Program-made: the position numbers and the translations under genes | Notes under the pieces: model-generated | Told to the model about the DNA's origin: nothing | The model's database searches: none | What the model saw: only the letters and a program-made list of their open reading frames with translations | Shown: one piece after another, positions 59,652 through 64,000 of the stretch | How the letters are laid out: every line of letters starts with the position of its first letter | How positions within the stretch are numbered: the stretch's first letter is position 1 | Assembly (NCBI GenBank): GCA_023458555.1 | Contig: JAEWYS010000016.1 | Location: 62,001-126,000 of the forward strand | Length of the DNA stretch: 64,000 bases | From: Bacteroidota bacterium | GTDB taxonomy: Bacteria; Bacteroidota; Bacteroidia; Cytophagales; Cytophagaceae | Direction of reading: 5' to 3'

Positions 59652-60461
59652 CTATCGGTAGTTTTTGTAGAGAGCTACAGCTATATTGAGACTAAACAGC
59701 CCGGTTTTAAAATCATTAAACATTTTTTCGCCTTGTCCGGTATAGGCGCTGTTGAGCAGCAGATGATCATTGGTGCTTGTGGTACGAAGCGGGCTCTTTG
59801 TCAGGGGGTGGCTATAGCGTATATCCACAAAAACGTTTCGTCCGAATCGATTAAACATCTTGCCTGCTCCGATTACCAGGTTGAGATTAAAAATGTTGTA
59901 ATCGTCTATTTTTAATTCCTTTGTTTGCTTGTCAAGAGAATAATCGTCACCGATACCTTCTTTGTATTCTACTGTTGTAATTTTCTCTTCAGAAAATAAA
60001 GTCGGCTTGAAGTTAATGTTGAAAACGAATCCGCCGGTCAGGTAAAGCTCTCTTCTTGCGTTGAAGCGATAGCGGGCTGTAAGAGGCACAGACAGGTAAT
60101 TGGTCCTGAATTTTGCCTCTGAGTTGATCGTATATACTGTACCATGACCATTTTCATCCACGTGGTCCGCGGTAAACGAACTGACAAGATTCGCAGAGGC
60201 AAATGTAAAAACAGGCTCTATTACGATGTACCATTCATCGTTTATTTTATAATCGGCAAATCCGCCCAGCCCGATATGTGCTCTCATCCGGTTGGCCGCT
60301 GAATATTCAGCGCTTTCATGACTTAGTTTGCTGAAATAGGATTTGAGATCTGACGATTTGGTATATCCCAGGCCGGGGGAGACTTTCACACCGACCCTGT
60401 ATTGAGCAGATGTTTCAGTGCATAACAGCACCACAAAAAATATGATAGAAAATAGTCTCAA
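59652..60461 (-). CDS. Outer membrane beta-barrel protein
   Basis: The 269-residue protein has a signal peptide (IIFFVVLLCTETSAQ) and many short amphipathic strands with aromatic ends, such as YIVIEPVFTFASANLV and YLTGGFVFNINFKPTL. This resembles the porin-like OmpW/Bacteroidota 'outer membrane beta-barrel' group. The function is unknown. It converges on the SDR gene with a 14-nt gap. Confidence 0.8.
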   Translation of the reverse strand: MRLFSIIFFVVLLCTETSAQYRVGVKVSPGLGYTKSSDLKSYFSKLSHESAEYSAANRMRAHIGLGGFADYKINDEWYIVIEPVFTFASANLVSSFTADHVDENGHGTVYTINSEAKFRTNYLSVPLTARYRFNARRELYLTGGFVFNINFKPTLFSEEKITTVEYKEGIGDDYSLDKQTKELKIDDYNIFNLNLVIGAGKMFNRFGRNVFVDIRYSHPLTKSPLRTTSTNDHLLLNSAYTGQGEKMFNDFKTGLFSLNIAVALYKNYR

Positions 60462-60528
60462 GGAAATCGAATTTGTTCAGACCTAATTACGGTGATCAGA
60501 GAAAGAAGTTTCTTATTTCTCTTAATTG

Positions 60529-61536
60529 CTATGATTCGTATTGCTGAATAGTTTGCTGTAATATGTCTTTTAACGCATTTTGCAGGGATGCGGGTTGCAG
60601 GATTTTTACTTCACTGCCATAACTCAGTAGCTGCATCAGCAGATCGTGGGTAGGGTAGACAGTTAATCGGAAAAGGCTGTGATTCTTGTCCTCACTTATC
60701 AGTTCCTGGGAATGATGCAGCGGTAATGCTTTAATATAGTCCGCTGCTTTTCGGTTAAAAGAAATCAGAACTTCTTCGGGATCTGCATGAAAAGAAGTTA
60801 TTCCGTAGGCGTGGCGAAAATATTTTTTTCTGTCAAAATCTTCCGGAACCAAAAAAGATGAATCTGTAATAGTTAAGGAAATCATCCGGTCCAGTCCGAA
60901 TGTTTTTATCTTTTCTGATTCAGGTTCGTTACCGATGATATACCAGACACTTTTGAATTGTTTGAGCAGATAGGGTTCTAATGTGTAGTTTTTATACGTA
61001 TCGAGCCCGTGTTTTTTGTATTCAAAGTTTATTTGCTTGCCTGACCGGATAGCGAGAATCAGATCTTCAAGAAAGGGACCGCCCGGAATATAGTCATTGT
61101 TGTCAAATTCAATAAAGTCAAGTCCCTTGTTGGCAGTAAGTCTTTTTATGCTGACAGCCTCGGCAATTTTGGATACTGTACCGGAAAAATCCTTCAATAC
61201 TGAAAGGTGACTAAACTGACTCAGAATGCTGGCGGCAAATTGCAGGGCGTTGAGATCGTTTTCTTTTAACGGGATTTTATCAATTGAATAATCCTCAACG
61301 GTATAATGATAGCCTTTCATCCTCTTGTTATAGCTGATTGGTGCATGAAATCCCAGCTCTTCATTATATCGCATGTCTTCGATATCTTTTTCAATTGTTC
61401 TTACCGAAAGGTAGCTGACACCCAATGCTTCCATGCATGCAAGCCGGATTTCCTCTTTGGACGGATATTTTTTTGCCCGGTTTACCAGGCATTTATTAAT
61501 TACCCTGTAGCGAACCATGGCGTCTTTATTAATCAT
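60529..61536 (-). CDS. WYL domain transcriptional regulator
   Basis: The 335-residue protein has an N-terminal helix-turn-helix of the DeoR/HTH_11 type (about 25-60; LGVSYLSVRTIEKDIEDM) and a WYL domain (about 155-235; INFEYKKH, then VWYIIGNEPESEKIKTFGLDRM), followed by a WCX region. WYL regulators often respond to single-stranded DNA or nucleotides. It is alone, divergent from the DnaJ-TPR gene. A second Met at codon 7 is possible. Confidence 0.93.
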   Translation of the reverse strand: MINKDAMVRYRVINKCLVNRAKKYPSKEEIRLACMEALGVSYLSVRTIEKDIEDMRYNEELGFHAPISYNKRMKGYHYTVEDYSIDKIPLKENDLNALQFAASILSQFSHLSVLKDFSGTVSKIAEAVSIKRLTANKGLDFIEFDNNDYIPGGPFLEDLILAIRSGKQINFEYKKHGLDTYKNYTLEPYLLKQFKSVWYIIGNEPESEKIKTFGLDRMISLTITDSSFLVPEDFDRKKYFRHAYGITSFHADPEEVLISFNRKAADYIKALPLHHSQELISEDKNHSLFRLTVYPTHDLLMQLLSYGSEVKILQPASLQNALKDILQQTIQQYES

Positions 61537-61668
61537 GTTTTAGCGAGGTTTTTTTCAATGTCTGCATATTGCCCGGACACTAGCTATAGAGAACAGGCCT
61601 TTCGATAATTAAATCTATAAATTAATAAAAATATTTTTACTTTTAACTTATCCGGTAGCACCATATCT

Positions 61669-62733
61669 ATGACGAATTATTATGAAATATTGGGCGTTGC
61701 ATTCAATGTCAGTGAATATGAGTTAAAAGAACGTTACAAAAAACTGGCGCTGCAGAATCATCCGGATAAGCATGGAGGAGATCCGCATTACGAGGAGCGG
61801 TTTAAAAGCATATCGGAGGCGTATCGGGTATTGTCGGATCCTGTTGCCCGCAAACGATACGATTTGAAATTATTTTATGGCAGAAGCTCGTCTCTGGAAC
61901 CGGCTCCGGCTTCAGGTTCAACTGCCAAAAGGGGCCGCCCATCCGGCAAACCCGCTCCAAAGCCAGTAGTCAAAGTCAGCGCTAAAGGATATGTTTATCT
62001 CGGGCTGCTGATCGGGACGTTGATTACCGGCGGGGTTTTACTGTATTATGGTATGAATACCTATGCCAGTAAATCCTATTACAGAGAGGCCGAATCGTTG
62101 TTTTATTCCGAAAACTATCAGAAAGCATTCCTGAAGTATATGCAGGTGCTGGAGGTTGATCCTGAAAATGCCGGGGCATATGAGCGATTGGGAGATCTCC
62201 GGATTGAATTAATGGGCGATCATGCCGGAGCAATCGAATTTTACAGAAAAGCAATACGATACTCGGATTCTGCCCATACCGGTTTGTTCCTTAAAGCCGG
62301 AAAAGCTATGCAAAAGCATAGCGGGGCGGAAGAGGCCGGCAGGTTTTTAAAAAAAATAGTAATACAATATCCCGGACTTGACTCGGTCTGGGCACTTCTC
62401 GGGGAGGTATATTATGCTGCCGGAGATTATCCGGAGGCGCTACAGGCATTTGAGAAGGCAGCTATGATTGATGCGTCATATGCGGAAGCGCTGTATGGCA
62501 AGGCTCTGGTCCAGTATATCCTGGCTGATTATACGGGTTCTTTAAAGACCTGCGATCTGCTTATGGTTCAGGTAACCGACAATCCCGCGCTTTATATGCT
62601 CAGGGCCAGAAATTATCTGGAGATAAAGGATACACTTATGGCATGTACGGATTTGCATAAGGCTAATCTGTACGGATTTCCGTATGCAGAGCAGTTTATT
62701 ACGGAGGTGTGCAACGCTATGGCAGCGCCTTAG
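61669..62733 (+). CDS. DnaJ-domain membrane protein with TPR repeats
   Basis: The 354-residue protein has an N-terminal J domain with H31-P32-D33 (QNHPDKHGG), a basic proline-rich linker (about 70-103), a transmembrane helix (about 105-125, YLGLLIGTLITGGVLLYYG) and TPR repeats (about 135-345, ENAGAYERLGDL, then GLDSVWALLGEVYYAAGDYP). The J domain would face the cytoplasm with DnaK, and the TPR part would lie on the other side. Similar combinations are found in Bacteroidota. Partners unknown. Confidence 0.92.
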   Translation: MTNYYEILGVAFNVSEYELKERYKKLALQNHPDKHGGDPHYEERFKSISEAYRVLSDPVARKRYDLKLFYGRSSSLEPAPASGSTAKRGRPSGKPAPKPVVKVSAKGYVYLGLLIGTLITGGVLLYYGMNTYASKSYYREAESLFYSENYQKAFLKYMQVLEVDPENAGAYERLGDLRIELMGDHAGAIEFYRKAIRYSDSAHTGLFLKAGKAMQKHSGAEEAGRFLKKIVIQYPGLDSVWALLGEVYYAAGDYPEALQAFEKAAMIDASYAEALYGKALVQYILADYTGSLKTCDLLMVQVTDNPALYMLRARNYLEIKDTLMACTDLHKANLYGFPYAEQFITEVCNAMAAP

Positions 62734-62804
62734 ATGCGAAAAAGTCGCAACAATTCCATAATTTTATCATTTAGATAGTGAAATTATCGGGGAAACAGAT
62801 TTTT

Positions 62805-64000
62805 ATGAGAATAGTATTTTTACTACTGCTTTTTGTTCGATTCTATACTCTTTATGCAGCAGGGATACCCGGACCGGAGGTAAATTACCGAAGTAAGGAA
62901 AATCCGTATTACTGGAAATGGAGAATACCGGAACCCGGTTACTGGCAACAGGATGTACACTATCAGATTCATGCCCGTCTGGATGATTCCACAGGAATTT
63001 TATACGGAGAAGAATATACGCTTACTTATTGGAACAATTCTCCGCATGCGCTGAATGAGCTGTTCTTTCATGTCTATCAGAATGCCTTTACGCCGGGCAG
63101 CTATTATCATGATCTGAACAGGAATAATACGGTCAGGGTGAATTTTGGCAAGTTTGAAGCGCAGGGGCTTGGTACAGCGATTGAAGATCTCAGGGTGAAT
63201 GGCCGCGTGGCAGATACTGTTATGGACAATACTGTTTTAAAGGTAATTCTGAATGAGCCTCTTTTGTCTGGCGACAGCCTGCAGGTGACTATGCGATTCA
63301 GGACGTATTTTGATACAGGTACGATGCGCAGGCGTATGAAGACCTTCGAATCATTCAATAACAGGCATTATGACGGGGTACACTGGTATCCGGCTGTTGC
63401 TGTATATGACGCGGTATTCGGCTGGTCGACCGATCAGCATCTGGACAAAGAGTTTTATAATAATTTTGGTCAGTATGATATCCGGCTGACACTGCCCCAG
63501 CACTATATAGTCGAAGCTACCGGTTATCTGATGAACGAAGAGGAGGTGTTACCATCAGAGCTAAAAGAGAAAATTAAGCTATCCAACTTCTTTAATCGTG
63601 AGCCAGGAAGCCCGGTTACGCAGCCCGTTCCGGCGGAATCCGGTAAATATAAGACCTGGTATTTTAAGGCGATCAATGTGCATAATTTTGCATTTACTGC
63701 TGATCCGGACTATCGGATCGAAGAAATCGAGTGGAAGGGCATTAAGGTTATTGCACTTGTGGAAGAGCCTAATGCTCCCGGCTGGAAAGGGGCTGCCGAG
63801 TTTACCCGAAAAGTTATTGAGGTATACTCCAGGGATTTTGGTATGTATATCTGGCCGAAAATTATTGTTGCGGATGCAAAGGATGGTATGGAATACCCGA
63901 TGCTGACACTTGACAACGGGACTTATCCTTCCAATCAGTACTTACTGGCTCATGAAGTAGGGCATATGTGGTTTTATGGTATGCTGGGAAGCAATGAAAC
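62805..64000 (+). CDS. M1 family metallopeptidase, N-terminal part (cut by the window end)
   Basis: The frame opens at ATG 62805 and stays open to the window end (398 codons). A signal peptide (MRIVFLLLLFVRFYTLYA) leads into an N-terminal beta domain with LNELFFHVYQNAF. The catalytic zinc motif HEVGHMWF is at residues 383-390, after the substrate-recognition segment DGMEYPM (360-366). The third zinc ligand, expected about 19 residues after HEVGH, is beyond the window. It is a secreted zinc aminopeptidase-like enzyme. Confidence 0.93.
   Translation, partial: MRIVFLLLLFVRFYTLYAAGIPGPEVNYRSKENPYYWKWRIPEPGYWQQDVHYQIHARLDDSTGILYGEEYTLTYWNNSPHALNELFFHVYQNAFTPGSYYHDLNRNNTVRVNFGKFEAQGLGTAIEDLRVNGRVADTVMDNTVLKVILNEPLLSGDSLQVTMRFRTYFDTGTMRRRMKTFESFNNRHYDGVHWYPAVAVYDAVFGWSTDQHLDKEFYNNFGQYDIRLTLPQHYIVEATGYLMNEEEVLPSELKEKIKLSNFFNREPGSPVTQPVPAESGKYKTWYFKAINVHNFAFTADPDYRIEEIEWKGIKVIALVEEPNAPGWKGAAEFTRKVIEVYSRDFGMYIWPKIIVADAKDGMEYPMLTLDNGTYPSNQYLLAHEVGHMWFYGMLGSNE

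Overview
The window reads as chromosomal DNA of a member of the Bacteroidota, most likely of the Cytophagales type. The signs are a C-terminal type IX secretion sorting domain on a large secreted protein, many families common in this phylum (DUF3108, DUF3822, DUF4296, DUF6089-like, DUF1573, BatA-type VWA proteins, FabI and DnaA variants), few purine-rich Shine-Dalgarno sites, and promoters that fit the Bacteroidota pattern TTTG-N19-TAnnTTTG (for example before rpsT, fabI and pheT). I cannot name a species. Nearly all of the window is ordinary core genome: no insertion sequence, prophage, integrase or CRISPR array was seen.

Layout. 0-3.3 kb: the end of a glycosyltransferase, folE with a 6-pyruvoyl-tetrahydropterin synthase, then an APS/PAPS reductase with a sugar-nucleotide epimerase. 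3.5-6.5 kb: a cytoplasmic GH13 glycosidase and a FucP-type sugar transporter. 6.5-12.7 kb: a leftward SUF iron-sulfur operon (sufB-C-D-S-E, a DUF59 protein, bacilliredoxin). 12.9-13.25 kb: two near-identical 146-nt tRNA-like RNAs, the most unusual objects here. 13.4-17.4 kb: an Lrp/AsnC regulator and a 1146-residue secreted sugar-dehydrogenase protein. 17.5-23.3 kb: sulfur assimilation, with a leftward sulfite reductase-siroheme-rhodanese operon behind a candidate attenuator leader, divergent from osmC-metZ. 23.4-31.5 kb: fabI, a small carbohydrate-binding protein, an AT-rich gap before dnaA that may hold an origin, dnaA, an HtrA protease, a phospholipase C-like protein, rpsT, radC.

31.5-37.4 kb: pheT, a small coiled-coil protein, zapA, rny and convergent recA. 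37.5-45 kb: envelope and secreted proteins (aminopeptidase, DUF3108, TlpA-type thioredoxin, beta-barrel, beta-lactamase-like lipoprotein, OmpA-like), plus a 47-residue basic protein with its own promoter and terminator. 45-51.5 kb: pyrE, two Nudix proteins, coaD-DUF3822, a RecD-like helicase, DUF1573, DUF423 and a YggS protein. 51.6-64 kb: a GH3-family enzyme, a LysE exporter, a Bat-type operon (DUF58, membrane protein, VWA), a response regulator, a BrkB-type membrane protein, a sepiapterin-reductase-like SDR, a WYL regulator, a DnaJ-TPR membrane protein and the start of an M1 metallopeptidase.

How the genes fit together. APS reductase, siroheme-dependent sulfite reductase, the two siroheme enzymes, rhodanese and MetZ cover the path from activated sulfate to homocysteine, and SufS/SufE then move cysteine sulfur into iron-sulfur clusters that the reductases need. 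FolE, the PTPS and the sepiapterin-reductase-like SDR could together make a tetrahydrobiopterin-type cofactor. Most convergent gene pairs share a strong bidirectional hairpin terminator. No tool was run: family names rest on motifs read by eye.
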